A DNA stretch of 64,000 nucleotides from CALJFL01 sp036961205 (GCA_036961205.1 JBALVI010000001.1:496001-560000), one strand, 5' to 3'; positions 1 to 8,601 are shown, counted from the stretch's first letter. Notes: generated by a model not told the origin, from the letters alone. Program-made: numbers and translations.

Positions 1-93
1 GGGCAGCCAGTCAACCGCGTACTGCTCCAGCTTAAGAGCTGCCTCAAGGGACTCGCCCAGCTGTATATCGTCTTCGACCAGTAATATTCGCAC
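1..93 (-). CDS. Response regulator receiver domain, OmpR/PmrA type (N-terminal fragment)
   Basis: The window edge cuts this gene, leaving its first 31 codons. They read VRILLVEDDIQLGESLEAAL and then a DWLP segment, which is the first beta strand, acidic pocket and first helix of a two-component receiver domain. The paired acidic residues (EDD) would bind Mg2+ next to the phosphoacceptor aspartate, which lies outside the window. The start is GTG at 93, preceded by a good Shine-Dalgarno (GAGGAAGTT). The closest style is the QseB/PmrA/TctD group of OmpR-type DNA-binding regulators, but the output domain and kinase partner are not visible, so the subfamily is inferred. Confidence 0.75.
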   Translation of the reverse strand, partial: MRILLVEDDIQLGESLEAALKLEQYAVDWLP

Positions 94-378
94 AACTTCC
101 TCAATTTGCTAGCATCAGAACACAGGTTATAGCGTCACCCAGTAAGATGAAACAAGCCTTAATCTGGGCGCATAAAAGTCGTAATATTGCCATTTAAAAT
201 CTGGAACATGCTGTGGCAAGGTTCAAAAGCGGTGCTAAACTTCTTAAAGCTGACTTCTTCAGCGGTATTTGTCTGAGCGCTCAGAGTTCCTTTTTTGTCC
301 TCGATTCGCACTAATAAATAATTTTTGAATTGGCTGCAGCCCCCGGGGTTCCAGCTTAGAAACTTAGGTAAATTGAAT

Positions 379-585
379 ATGGCTACAGTAACCGGCACAG
401 TTAAGTGGTTTAACGAATCAAAGGGCTTTGGATTTATTGAACAAGAAGGCGGGCCCGACGTCTTCGTACATTTCAGCGCTATCAAAGGCGATGGATTCAA
501 AACACTGGCCGATGGCCAGAAAGTCGAGTTCACCGTTACCGACGGCCAGAAAGGTCCGCAAGCAGAAGATGTAGTGCCGGTCTAA
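379..585 (+). CDS. Cold-shock domain protein (CspA family)
   Basis: This 68-residue protein is a single cold-shock domain, the usual length for CspA-family RNA chaperones that melt secondary structure in mRNA. The RNP1-type motif KGFGFI and RNP2-type motif DVFVHF are both present, as is the opening GTVKWFNESKG. The frame is open upstream, but the ATG at 379 gives the canonical MATVTGTVKWF start. The Shine-Dalgarno is weak (AGG about 10 bases upstream). Nearly 290 bases separate it from the divergent response regulator, leaving room for the long 5' leader typical of cold-inducible csp genes; I cannot define the promoter. A strong hairpin terminator follows. Whether it is cold-induced cannot be told from sequence. 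Confidence 0.95.
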   Translation: MATVTGTVKWFNESKGFGFIEQEGGPDVFVHFSAIKGDGFKTLADGQKVEFTVTDGQKGPQAEDVVPV

Positions 586-619
586 CTAGAACCAGCCACT
601 CAACCCTTTCTGAGGGCAA

Positions 620-647
620 AAAAAAGGAGCATTAAATGCTCCTTTTT
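620..647. terminator. Bidirectional intrinsic terminator
   Basis: The inverted repeat AAAGGAGCAT / ATGCTCCTTT has a very short loop, with an A-run on one side and a T-run on the other. It therefore works as a Rho-independent terminator in both directions. It sits between the convergent csp gene (+) and the TPR gene that ends the TonB operon (-). Confidence 0.85.
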
Positions 648-667
648 TACGCCTGTTTAATCTCAAA

Positions 668-2017
668 TCAAACCGGTTCGGCAAGCTTCTTCTGTCTGTC
701 CAACTCAGCATTCATGTATTTTATCCACTGAGTAGCATATTTCTCTGAACGCTCGTCTTTGCCAGCACGGTTGAAAGCATCGCGGGCTTTATTGTATTGC
801 CTGTCGTTAAAGTAGGCCATGCCTAACACCAGCCTGGCAGTATCCGGGCGCTTTACACCGCCGCGGGAAAGCCCTTTGACGATAGCATCAATGGCCTTTT
901 TAAACTGATCTCCGTCCAGGTAGACGTTACCCAGACGCGCATACAGCTCGCCAGAATCAGACTTCGAAGCAGCTACTTCCATGGCTGGTATGGCTTTGCC
1001 AACCTCCTGAGCTTGCCTGTACGCGTTACCCAGAATCTCATAGTTCTTTGATGTCGGGTCAACAGACTTATCTTTTATACCCTTGTCGAGAACTGTCGCA
1101 GCTTTATACGGTACATCACCATTGAGATAGAGATACGCCATGGTGACCTGTTCGGAGCCTTTCTCCAGCATGCCCTGAACGTACGCAGTTTCCATTGCGG
1201 CCAACTGCTCTTTCTCCTTCTTCTGCTCACCGTACATGTGCGAGACCTGCACCCAGTACTGCTTCTTCGGATAGTGAGTCAGCAACTCTTCGAGCACCGC
1301 TACCGCATTGTTGATGTCGTTCTTATCGAAATAGAGGAAACGGGAAAGGTTGTACCACTGCTCCTTCGGAATCTTGCCTTTCGCCTTATACATGCTGATG
1401 GCTTTTTCGACATTCAGCAAAGCGTTGTCGTAGTCCTTGAGCTGGTAGTAGCCTTGGCTCAATAGAACATATGCGCTTTCTGGAGGATTCTCGGTAACTT
1501 TGAACCAATCGAGTAGTGCGTCGATTCCTCGCTGCCATTGTTCTTGCACAAAATAGAGCTGGGCAATCGTGTACTTGGTATTGATTTCCATCGCCAGGGG
1601 AATATCGGGCTGCCTGACCACATTTTCGTAGGCCTCTAAAGCTTTACCGTAGTCTTCAAGAGAGTAATAGATAAACGCATACAGGTTGTAAACGTTTGCC
1701 TGCTCGTAGCTGTTCAGCTTGGTTTTTTCTCGGCTGGCGGCCAACATGTCATCGAGGATTTTTGAAGCCCCGGTGTAATCTTTGGCTTCCGCTGCCGCCT
1801 GGGCTTCTGCCAGCTTTTCGTAAACCTTGTTACGTAGAGCCGGTGTGCGCCGGGTTTCCTGCTGCTTTTTCGGTTGCCCTTCTTCCTGAGCAACGGCCGC
1901 AGACCAAGTGGTCAGACCAACATCGCTCTGCAACTGAGACAGTCCAACTTGCGCGGCAACCACCGGGGTAGCCAGCAACACTGCACGCGTCCAGGTTCGG
2001 AGATTAAACAATTTCAT
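668..2017 (-). CDS. Periplasmic TPR-repeat protein of the TonB operon
   Basis: A 449-residue exported protein. Residues 1-43 form a long signal peptide ending near AVAQEE. From about residue 60 to the C-terminus it is built of tetratricopeptide repeats (for example the YGKALEAYENVV, YDNALLNVEKAI and YNKARDAFNRAG helices). It is the last gene of the seven-gene TonB operon, 17 bases after tonB. TPR proteins in this position accompany TonB2-type systems in Vibrio and many marine gammaproteobacteria, and are thought to help energy transfer to particular receptors. The exact partner is unknown. No enzyme motif is present. It ends at the bidirectional terminator. Confidence 0.85.
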   Translation of the reverse strand: MKLFNLRTWTRAVLLATPVVAAQVGLSQLQSDVGLTTWSAAVAQEEGQPKKQQETRRTPALRNKVYEKLAEAQAAAEAKDYTGASKILDDMLAASREKTKLNSYEQANVYNLYAFIYYSLEDYGKALEAYENVVRQPDIPLAMEINTKYTIAQLYFVQEQWQRGIDALLDWFKVTENPPESAYVLLSQGYYQLKDYDNALLNVEKAISMYKAKGKIPKEQWYNLSRFLYFDKNDINNAVAVLEELLTHYPKKQYWVQVSHMYGEQKKEKEQLAAMETAYVQGMLEKGSEQVTMAYLYLNGDVPYKAATVLDKGIKDKSVDPTSKNYEILGNAYRQAQEVGKAIPAMEVAASKSDSGELYARLGNVYLDGDQFKKAIDAIVKGLSRGGVKRPDTARLVLGMAYFNDRQYNKARDAFNRAGKDERSEKYATQWIKYMNAELDRQKKLAEPV

Positions 2018-2034
2018 AACACTTCAACCACTGT

Positions 2035-2640
2035 CTACTGTTCCAACTCGTAGGTAAATTTGTTTTGTACACCGGCTACTTCAATCGCTTCGCCATCTAC
2101 CACCCGGGGCTTGTACTTGAATTTGAGAGACGCTTTCACAGAAGCCTTATCAAACACGCCGGAAGGATTACAGTCGACGGCTACCGGATCTTTGATCGAT
2201 CCAGACTTGGTCACCGTATACTCCACAATGCAGTAGCCCGAGATACCGCGGGTTTGCGCTCGGCGGGGATATATCGGCGCCACTTTTACGATAGGCAGAT
2301 ACTCACCATCTCCCGAAGACATACCGGTAGAGTTAATATCGAGGCTGACCTGCGCGGCCGGCGCGGTATTCTGGATATCAGTATCCATATCGAGGCTTAT
2401 CTGGGCCATTTCGATGTCAGGCGGTGGCTCTTCTGGTTCTTCCGCCTTTTCCGGCTTCTTGGTCGTCGTGTCCAACTGTATTTCTTCATCTGGCTGAACC
2501 AATTCCGCAATCTTGGTACTCGCGACTTCCGGGTTTTCAAACTGTTTGTCGATCAAGCTGTTCATGATCAGAAACAATCCCACCGTAACAGGGAGTGCCA
2601 TTAGTATTGCTACAATCATTCTCACTGAACTATTACCCAT
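2035..2640 (-). CDS. tonB: Energy transducer TonB (TonB2 type)
   Basis: A 201-residue TonB protein. One N-terminal membrane helix (about residues 8-28) is followed by an acidic, proline-containing periplasmic linker (KKPEKAEEPEEPPP). The C-terminal TonB domain (about 110-201) carries the APIYPRRAQTRG signature, in which the YP is diagnostic. It passes proton-motive energy from ExbB/ExbD to outer-membrane receptors. The short linker and the company of a DUF3450 protein, an ExbB-like TtpC and a TPR protein point to the TonB2 class rather than E. coli-type TonB. It lies 5 bases downstream of the second exbD and must be co-translated with it. Likely clients include the two receptors at 28.4-34.6 kb, which is an inference. 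Confidence 0.9.
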   Translation of the reverse strand: MGNSSVRMIVAILMALPVTVGLFLIMNSLIDKQFENPEVASTKIAELVQPDEEIQLDTTTKKPEKAEEPEEPPPDIEMAQISLDMDTDIQNTAPAAQVSLDINSTGMSSGDGEYLPIVKVAPIYPRRAQTRGISGYCIVEYTVTKSGSIKDPVAVDCNPSGVFDKASVKASLKFKYKPRVVDGEAIEVAGVQNKFTYELEQ

Positions 2641-2645
2641 TGTAA

Positions 2646-3071
2646 TTACGCCCCTTCAGTCGTGGAGGCGCACAGCGGCGCGTCCATCAGGGGTTTAAGG
2701 GCAGCCATCAATTCGCTGAGCACTGATGTTGGTGCCGAGACATCCGCCTGAATCACGAAATTCGCTTTCGGCGCCTCCTTTTTGGCCGCTTCGGCCAAAC
2801 GGAAAGCTCGCGCAAGTGGGACCTGCTTCTTATCGTAGTAGATTTCACCTACCGAAGTGACCGCAAAAATGATCGTGCCGCGTTCACAGGCGTTGGTGGT
2901 GACGGCCTTGGCCCTGTCAATTTCGGCGCCAGGCTCCTTCACAAAGGATGAGGTCACAATAAAAAAGATTAACATGATGAACACGACGTCCAGCATCGGG
3001 GTCAGGTCGATCTCACCCTCGCCACCGCCGCCTGACGCTCGCCCTGGTGCTGCCATACCTCGCCTGCTCAC
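2646..3071 (-). CDS. exbD: ExbD-family biopolymer transport protein (second copy)
   Basis: About 141 residues: a glycine-rich cytoplasmic tail, one membrane helix and a periplasmic domain. The motif EIDLTPMLDVVFIMLIFF holds the conserved intramembrane aspartate (in LTPMLD) that carries protons in ExbD/TolR. I chose the GTG at 3071 because it has a GGAGG seven bases upstream and overlaps the TGA of the preceding exbD as GTGA, a classic coupling arrangement. A TTG at 3092 and an ATG at 3056 are alternatives. It is the second of two adjacent and rather different ExbD genes. The periplasmic part holds cysteines (NACERG and LCAST) absent from the first copy. Confidence 0.9.
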   Translation of the reverse strand: MSRRGMAAPGRASGGGGEGEIDLTPMLDVVFIMLIFFIVTSSFVKEPGAEIDRAKAVTTNACERGTIIFAVTSVGEIYYDKKQVPLARAFRLAEAAKKEAPKANFVIQADVSAPTSVLSELMAALKPLMDAPLCASTTEGA

Positions 3072-3478
3072 TTCTGTTCCTCCGCTGGCCAATTCACCTG
3101 TTTTACGCCCGCTTCACGGGCGGCGTCGGCAACCTCGAGAAGGGCTCCCGCAGTGGCGCCGGGCTCCGTCTTGACACTGAACGACTGTTCAGGATCCGAT
3201 GCCAACAGGCGTGCGATATTTGCCCTGGCCGCACGAATATCAATCCGGCGATTTTCCATCCAGATCTGATCGTCGCCGGTTATGGTCACAGCGATACTCG
3301 TAGCATCTGTATCAGGGGGATTGTTGTTAGCGTCAGGTCGATTCACTTCGATACCGGCCTCCTTAAGAAAGGAGGCAACAACGATAAAGAAGATCAGCAT
3401 AATAAACACCACGTCTAGCATGGGCGTCAAATCGATCTGCGCCTCATCGGCATCTGCTTCTCGGTTTCTCTTGCGCAT
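3068..3478 (-). CDS. exbD: ExbD-family biopolymer transport protein (first copy)
   Basis: A 136-residue ExbD protein. A charged cytoplasmic tail (MRKRNREADADEAQ) precedes the membrane helix with the proton-carrying aspartate in QIDLTPMLDVVFIML, and a periplasmic domain of about 90 residues follows. It forms the proton channel with ExbB and couples to TonB. It starts 13 bases after exbB and its stop overlaps the next exbD start by four bases. The two ExbD proteins share the membrane motif almost exactly but diverge in the periplasmic domain, so they may form a mixed dimer rather than being redundant; that is inference. Confidence 0.92.
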   Translation of the reverse strand: MRKRNREADADEAQIDLTPMLDVVFIMLIFFIVVASFLKEAGIEVNRPDANNNPPDTDATSIAVTITGDDQIWMENRRIDIRAARANIARLLASDPEQSFSVKTEPGATAGALLEVADAAREAGVKQVNWPAEEQK

Positions 3479-3491
3479 TAAACTGGCTCTA

Positions 3492-4010
3492 TCAGTGATC
3501 TGTGGTCAGGTTATCCTGCAGGAATTCACTTTCCCGCTGGGCAATCTGAGTAACATAAGTGTTGGCAAAAACGCCAGATAGGGCGGCCACCATGCCGGCC
3601 ATAGTTGGAATCGTGGCCATCTGGACACCGCCGGCCATGGACTTGGCATCGCCACCGCCCGTAACCGCCATGATGTTAAATACCTCGATCATCCCGGTCA
3701 CCGTACCCAGGAGCCCCAATAGTGGGCACAAAGCTACCATCGTCTTGATTTCAGGCAAATAGCGGTGGATTTCCATACGCGACTTGGATATCAGCATCGA
3801 ACGGACCTGGTGCGCCTCCCAGGACTTCCGCTCAGAGCGGCCCTCCCATTTGGCAATCACCTTGGCAACATCAGCTTTCCAGCCGAACTTGAGGTACCAC
3901 ACCCGTTCCAGGATCAGCATCCACATCACGAGCACGAGAGCGGCGATCAGCCACAAGACGTCACCGCCCTTGTTCATGAAGCCCATCAGAACTTCGGTCA
4001 TGTCGCCCAT
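3492..4010 (-). CDS. exbB: ExbB-family proton channel protein
   Basis: A 172-residue MotA/TolQ/ExbB protein, the short ExbB2 form. The first membrane helix lies at about residues 18-38, and two later helices around 90-115 and 130-155 form the channel. The motif ALCPLLGLLGTVTGMIEVF is the family signature, and the conserved glycines of MAGGVQMATIPTMAGM line the third helix. The gene is one base from the preceding ttpC-like gene and 13 from exbD, so the complex is made from one transcript. The protein is too short to carry the long N-terminal domain of the upstream paralogue. Confidence 0.92.
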   Translation of the reverse strand: MGDMTEVLMGFMNKGGDVLWLIAALVLVMWMLILERVWYLKFGWKADVAKVIAKWEGRSERKSWEAHQVRSMLISKSRMEIHRYLPEIKTMVALCPLLGLLGTVTGMIEVFNIMAVTGGGDAKSMAGGVQMATIPTMAGMVAALSGVFANTYVTQIAQRESEFLQDNLTTDH

Positions 4011-4011
4011 A

Positions 4012-5394
4012 TCAGGACCTCAGGTTGGCTTCAGTATGCTCTGCAATCATGCCAGTGGTCTGCTCGTCGAGTATGTGAATTACCCGTTGGGCACGACCAT
4101 TAACTACGGTGTGCAGGAGTACTGTCGGGATTGCCACCAGAAGACCCAGCACTGTAGTAATCAATGCGCCAGAAATACCACCGGCCATTGCCTTCGGATC
4201 ACCCGCACCAAAGATGGTGATGGCCTGGAAGGTGATGATCATACCTGTAACCGTACCCAGTAGACCCATCAACGGAGCCACCGCAGCAATGATCTTCAGC
4301 AGGGTTAGGCCACTTTCCAGTTTGGGAGTTTCTTTCAATACACCCTCAGACAGCTTGAGCTCTAACGTCTCGGTATCCATGGAGGGGTTGTCCTGGTGAA
4401 TTTTCAGGACACGACCCAGTGGGTTATTATCGTTGGCCTTATCACTCTTCAGTTGCGAACTAACCTTGCTGCTGACTGAAGCCAGTACAATCATTCGGTA
4501 GATAGCCAATAAGAAGGCAAAGATACCCACCGCAGTGATCGCATAGCCTACATAGCCGCCCTGATGCCACCGCTCTTCGAGCGTGGGCGTATCGATAATT
4601 GCCGACAGGAAGGAGCCGCCAGTCGGGCCAGTTGGGTCTATACCAAAGCTATGCATACCGCTGGTAGCTGAAGCCAGGTCTGCCGCCCAGCCTGTATAGG
4701 GGCCGCTAGGCTGTCGGGGCAACTCGCTCAGGGTGCCGTTATTAAAGCTGAGGTAGTTACCATCCGTGTCGACCATGTTGAAGGCGCCAATACGTATTAC
4801 TTCACGCTCGGCTCGTTCGCCAGCGGGCGACGCAACCTCTGCTGAGAACCTGGTGACAACACCAGTCTCGCGAGTTTCTCGCAGCAGCTCGAACCACACC
4901 CGCTCGATTTCTGCGATGCTGGGCAGGGAATCGGAATTGGTCATCTTGCCAATGAATTCCTGCAGGAATACCTCACGCCCGGGGTATTGAGCAGATGCGA
5001 GCGAGACTTCAACATTTGAAGCCAGATCGCCTGAAGCAGAAGTCAGGTGCCCAAACAGTTCTGTCAGGGTACCGAGTCTTTCCTTCAGTTGCTTTTGTTT
5101 GTCGGCAATCAGCAAATCATTATCTTCAAACGTTTTTTCCAGCTGGGCACTGAGCCGTTCCTGGCTTGCACGTTCTGCCTCAGCCCTCTTAACAGCTGCA
5201 GCTTGATTGGCCTTATCTTTAGCAAACGATGCTTCGCGTGCACGGTTTTCTTTGGACTCGGTAACCTGCCCCTTCTTGACGAAGTCGAGCAGTTGGTCGA
5301 GGGACTGGGCGTCCTGCGCAAAGGCAGAACTACCAGAAAAAGTTAATGTGCTGCATATGGCAAGAGCAGCGGCTTTTACGATTTTAAAGCTCAT
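4012..5394 (-). CDS. TtpC-like ExbB protein with periplasmic coiled coil
   Basis: A 460-residue protein with a signal peptide (cleavage near SAFA-QD, residue 26) and a long periplasmic part. The latter begins with a lysine/glutamate/alanine-rich coiled coil (about 40-110). The C-terminal third holds a membrane helix near 285-305 and a complete MotA/TolQ/ExbB domain with the LMGLLGTVTGMIITFQAI signature near 375. This architecture matches TtpC of Vibrio TonB2 systems, which is required for TonB2 energy transduction. Its start shares one base with the stop of the DUF3450 gene (TAATG) and its stop is one base from exbB. The transport client is unknown. Confidence 0.88.
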   Translation of the reverse strand: MSFKIVKAAALAICSTLTFSGSSAFAQDAQSLDQLLDFVKKGQVTESKENRAREASFAKDKANQAAAVKRAEAERASQERLSAQLEKTFEDNDLLIADKQKQLKERLGTLTELFGHLTSASGDLASNVEVSLASAQYPGREVFLQEFIGKMTNSDSLPSIAEIERVWFELLRETRETGVVTRFSAEVASPAGERAEREVIRIGAFNMVDTDGNYLSFNNGTLSELPRQPSGPYTGWAADLASATSGMHSFGIDPTGPTGGSFLSAIIDTPTLEERWHQGGYVGYAITAVGIFAFLLAIYRMIVLASVSSKVSSQLKSDKANDNNPLGRVLKIHQDNPSMDTETLELKLSEGVLKETPKLESGLTLLKIIAAVAPLMGLLGTVTGMIITFQAITIFGAGDPKAMAGGISGALITTVLGLLVAIPTVLLHTVVNGRAQRVIHILDEQTTGMIAEHTEANLRS

Positions 5395-6179
5395 TACATA
5401 GCCTCCGGCGCTGGAATTGGCATATTCAGCAAATCAATTGTGGCTTGCTTCTTCGCGATACGAATACCCTTGCGAATAGCGGCGTCATATTGTCCTTCGG
5501 GGAGATCTGCCCAAGCCCGGGCCGTCTTGTCCCAGGCGCCTGAAATGGTGCCATCAGTTGTCTGGTACACCAGGGCGACACGACCTATACGCAGGAAATC
5601 CACTTCACGCTCAGTCCCTCCCAGTTCAATGCTTCCCCGATAGGTGTCCATGCCTCGCCCGTACTGCAGCTCAATATTATAGGCTTCCAGAACACCTCGA
5701 AATTTCTCAGCCACACTGACATCCGCGCGATCAAGGTTAGACCTCAGGAACCCAATGCGCTGCACTCGCTCTTCTTTGGCGAACGGCACGTCGAGTTCAA
5801 CAAACTGCTCAAGACCATCGATCATGCGAATCACCAGCGGCGTCATTTGCCGCTGGATGACCGTCACCTGGGAAATCGATTCGTCAATCTCCAAAACGCG
5901 CTTCTCTTGGTTCTGAATCTGGCGTTGCAGACGGCCGTTGTAAACCTTAAGGCCGTCAACCTGCTTCACGACTGTTTTGTAGTTGCTGAGCAAATCGCCG
6001 GTCTCGTCCGCAAGGCGATCAATTTTCACCTGAGACTTTCGAGCCGCTTCGTTTTTACTATTTCCAACCTCGAGGATGGAATCCAGGGTACTGGCTTGCA
6101 CCGCTGCCACAGAACCCGCGAGGGCGCCTGTAGTAACAAGCGCAGCGATCAATACATTTTTTAATCGATGCATAGTCAT
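5394..6179 (-). CDS. DUF3450 periplasmic coiled-coil protein, first gene of the TonB2 operon
   Basis: About 261 residues. A signal peptide (MTMHRLKNVLIAALVTTGA, cleavage near VQAS) precedes a long heptad-rich segment (about 45-115) and a globular C-terminal half with the DUF3450-type ending (GLxFG-free, but with the RIGRVALVYQTTDG core). The family is of unknown biochemical function but is consistently found as the first gene of TtpC-ExbB-ExbD-TonB operons. I chose the ATG at 6179 (GGAAACG upstream); an ATG at 6173 or a TTG at 6203 are possible. It is the likely promoter-proximal gene of the operon. Confidence 0.85.
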   Translation of the reverse strand: MTMHRLKNVLIAALVTTGALAGSVAAVQASTLDSILEVGNSKNEAARKSQVKIDRLADETGDLLSNYKTVVKQVDGLKVYNGRLQRQIQNQEKRVLEIDESISQVTVIQRQMTPLVIRMIDGLEQFVELDVPFAKEERVQRIGFLRSNLDRADVSVAEKFRGVLEAYNIELQYGRGMDTYRGSIELGGTEREVDFLRIGRVALVYQTTDGTISGAWDKTARAWADLPEGQYDAAIRKGIRIAKKQATIDLLNMPIPAPEAM

Positions 6180-6241
6180 GTGAGTAACGTTTCCTATATC
6201 CAACAGAATAATTCTGAGCTGATTTGAGACTCGGTCCTATG

Positions 6242-6270
6242 TTTATAGTTGATAAGTCTGAGTCGGTAAA
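6242..6270 (-). promoter_or_regulatory. Candidate sigma-70 promoter of the TonB2 operon
   Basis: Reading leftward, TTTACC (6270-6265) and TATAAA (6247-6242) are separated by 17 bases, a good fit to -35/-10 elements about 60 bases before the DUF3450 start. A small perfect palindrome, CAGAATAATTCTG, lies in the leader at 6204-6216 and could be an operator. The rest of the 220-base gap to folA shows nothing I can name. Confidence 0.45.
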
Positions 6271-6399
6271 CCGAGGGAAGGGATTTAACCGCAGAAAGAT
6301 TTCTTTTTCAATTCCGACCTGTTGCGACCACTAGGATTGTCGTAGTTTGTGTAGATTGGTGACAAGCTAGAAGTGCGCCACTAGCGAAAGTAACACTCT

Positions 6400-6921
6400 T
6401 CAGCTAACAGCGAACTCCAACCTTTCATAAATCACAAAGCTGTGGGCGTACTGTTCGGGAAGCGCGCCGGGATGATATTCGCGGGATACCTCTTGCCAGA
6501 ATTGCAGATCCAATGGCGGCAAATAAGCATCGCCCGCAACCTCCGCATGCACCTCTGTCAGATAGAGGCGCGAGGCGCGAGGCAGTGCCGCTGCGTAAAT
6601 TCGGGCACCCCCAATAACCATTAATTCTTCAGCGCCGTCGATTGTCGCGATGTCCTCGGCCAGCGCCAAAGCCTCCTCCAGAGAGGACACCACACGAACC
6701 CCATTGGCCTGATAGTCAGGGTTTGCAGAAATTACGATATTGGTTCGACCCGGTAACGGCCGGCCTATGGACTCAAAGGTCTTACGCCCCATGAGTATCG
6801 GTTTACCCATGGTGACGCGCTTAAAGTATTTGAGGTCGTCAGGTAAATGCCACGGCAAGCCATTATCACGGCCAATAACGCCGTTCTCAGCAACCGCCAC
6901 GATTAGAGCGAGATTAATCAA
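6400..6921 (-). CDS. folA: Dihydrofolate reductase
   Basis: A 173-residue DHFR that reduces dihydrofolate to tetrahydrofolate with NADPH, restoring the cofactor oxidised by thymidylate synthase. The N-terminal core LIVAVAENGVIGRDNGLPWH carries the Trp/His region of the active site. LPDDLKYFKRVTMGKPILMG contains the substrate-binding acidic residue (second D of PDD). RKTFESIGRPLPGR is the NADPH phosphate loop. It lies 38 bases downstream of thyA on the same strand. The reading frame has no ATG where the protein should begin: the only sensible start is a TTG at 6921 with no visible Shine-Dalgarno, so translation may depend on ribosomes finishing thyA. Confidence 0.93.
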   Translation of the reverse strand: MINLALIVAVAENGVIGRDNGLPWHLPDDLKYFKRVTMGKPILMGRKTFESIGRPLPGRTNIVISANPDYQANGVRVVSSLEEALALAEDIATIDGAEELMVIGGARIYAAALPRASRLYLTEVHAEVAGDAYLPPLDLQFWQEVSREYHPGALPEQYAHSFVIYERLEFAVS

Positions 6922-6959
6922 GAGGAAGCGCGCACGACGACTAATGACCAGCGCATGGC

Positions 6960-7793
6960 CTAGACCGCCACTGGGGCTGAGATGTGACTGTCAGGCTCAT
7001 AATCATTGAGCACGAAGTCTTCAAAGTTGTAGCCGTAGATGCTGTCCGGCTTGCGCGCCAGAGTTAGCGTAGGCAGGGGTCGTGGTGTGCGTGAAAGCTG
7101 TTCCTGCACCTGCTGCAAGTGGTTATTGTAGATGTGCGAATCACCCGTGGTAATAATAATTTCACCCGGTAGCAAATCACTTTGCTGAGCCAACATGATG
7201 GTCAACGCCGCCAGGCTTGCGGTGTTGTACGGCAGGCCGAGAAAGGTGTCACTGGAGCGAATATAGAGCTGCGCCGACAGCCGCCCGTCCGCCACATAAA
7301 ACTGGTACAAAAGGTGGCAGGGCGGCAGTGCCATGCGCCCCGCTTTAACGTTGTCTGCAGGGCTGATACTTTCGTCAGGAAGATACTCCACATTCCAGCC
7401 GTGAAACAAAATACGGCGGCTGTCGGGGTTATTGCGCAGGCATCCGAGCACATAGTCGATCTGATTGATCGTGCCACCATCACGGGTTGGCCAAGCGGTC
7501 CACTGAGCGCCATACAAAGGGCCCAGGTCGCCCTCATCCGTGGCCCACTCATCCCAGATACTGACACCATTTTGTTTTAGCCAAGCGGTGTTGGTGCCAC
7601 CATTAAGAAACCAAATCAGCTCATTGATGATACTTTTCAAGTGCAACTTTTTAGTCGTTAGCAGGGGGAAGCCGTCTGCAAGGTCATGGCGATACTGGCG
7701 CCCAAATACTGACATAGTGCCAGTCCCGGTACGGTCACCCTTGGGCGTTCCGTGGTCGAGAATATCCTGTAACAGATCGAGATATTGCTTCAT
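6960..7793 (-). CDS. thyA: Thymidylate synthase
   Basis: A 277-residue ThyA that methylates dUMP to dTMP using methylenetetrahydrofolate. The catalytic cysteine is C159 in LPPCHLLYQF. The phosphate-binding arginines lie in GDRTGTGT (residues 19-26) and SRRILF. RSSDTFLGLPYN and DSHIYNNH are the folate and dUMP recognition motifs. The start is ATG at 7793 with AGGA eight bases upstream, only ten bases after lgt, so lgt-thyA-folA look like one leftward operon. The sequence is typical and complete. Confidence 0.97.
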   Translation of the reverse strand: MKQYLDLLQDILDHGTPKGDRTGTGTMSVFGRQYRHDLADGFPLLTTKKLHLKSIINELIWFLNGGTNTAWLKQNGVSIWDEWATDEGDLGPLYGAQWTAWPTRDGGTINQIDYVLGCLRNNPDSRRILFHGWNVEYLPDESISPADNVKAGRMALPPCHLLYQFYVADGRLSAQLYIRSSDTFLGLPYNTASLAALTIMLAQQSDLLPGEIIITTGDSHIYNNHLQQVQEQLSRTPRPLPTLTLARKPDSIYGYNFEDFVLNDYEPDSHISAPVAV

Positions 7794-7803
7794 TGATGAG
7801 TTC

Positions 7804-8601
7804 CTAAGCAGTGCTTTGATTGGCTCGACGATAGGCGAATATCATCACAGCCAGGCCGATTACAATCATCGGTAGACTTAATAATTGACCCCGGGTCATC
7901 CAGCCCAGGGCCTGGAAACCAAGGTGTGCATCCGGCTCACGGAAAAACTCAGCGCTAAACCGCAGGCAGCCGTAGCCCACCGCGAACAGCCCCGCAGCGG
8001 CCCAGGTAGGCCTGGGCTTGGAGGTGAACCACAGGAGCACCGCGAACAACACCATGCCTTCCAGCGCAAACTGGTAAAGCTGCGATGGGTGACGCGCCAG
8101 TTGCAAGGGGTCTTTGGGGAATATCATCGCCCAGGGCACGTTGCTGGGTCGGCCCCAGAGTTCCTGGCCGATAAAATTTCCTAAGCGACCCAGGGCCAAA
8201 CCGACAGGCGCCAGCGGCGCAATAAAATCAAGCAAGCCACCAAGATCTATGCGCTGACGCCTGGCGTAGATAAACATCGCCACCACCACGCCGAGAAAAC
8301 CACCGTGAAATGACATGCCTCCCTGCCACACACGCAGCAGCCAACTCGGGTCTTCCGCCAACCGATCACCCCCGTACAAGAAGGCGTAACCAAGTCGACC
8401 GCCGATAACAATGCCTAGTGCGGAATAAAAAATCAGGTCGTCTACCTGCTCTCGTTGCAATACCGAATTCGGCCTGCGAGTCTGGCGCACCGCCAACCAC
8501 CAGGCAAAAGCCAGGCCCGTCAGATACGTCAGGCCGTACCAATGTACCTTTATTGGTCCGAGAGCGAGGGCAACCGGGTCTATTTCTGGATAGGGCAGCA
8601 T
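7804..8601 (-). CDS. lgt: Prolipoprotein diacylglyceryl transferase
   Basis: A 265-residue inner-membrane enzyme with seven predicted helices. It attaches diacylglycerol from phosphatidylglycerol to the lipobox cysteine of prolipoproteins, the first step of lipoprotein maturation. The essential motif MSFHGGFLG, with its conserved histidine, is near residue 101, and the Lgt signature appears as GRLGNFIGQELWGR, with G replacing the common N after FI. HPSQLYQ, also conserved in Lgt, is present. The ATG at 8601 gives the standard MLPYPEIDP start. First gene of the lgt-thyA-folA group, divergent from the NRDE gene. Confidence 0.97.
   Translation of the reverse strand: MLPYPEIDPVALALGPIKVHWYGLTYLTGLAFAWWLAVRQTRRPNSVLQREQVDDLIFYSALGIVIGGRLGYAFLYGGDRLAEDPSWLLRVWQGGMSFHGGFLGVVVAMFIYARRQRIDLGGLLDFIAPLAPVGLALGRLGNFIGQELWGRPSNVPWAMIFPKDPLQLARHPSQLYQFALEGMVLFAVLLWFTSKPRPTWAAAGLFAVGYGCLRFSAEFFREPDAHLGFQALGWMTRGQLLSLPMIVIGLAVMIFAYRRANQSTA

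Noticed and set aside
159..533. A 124-codon leftward frame across the csp leader and gene.
   Set aside because: Antisense to the cold-shock domain over most of its length; no coding features in the leader part.
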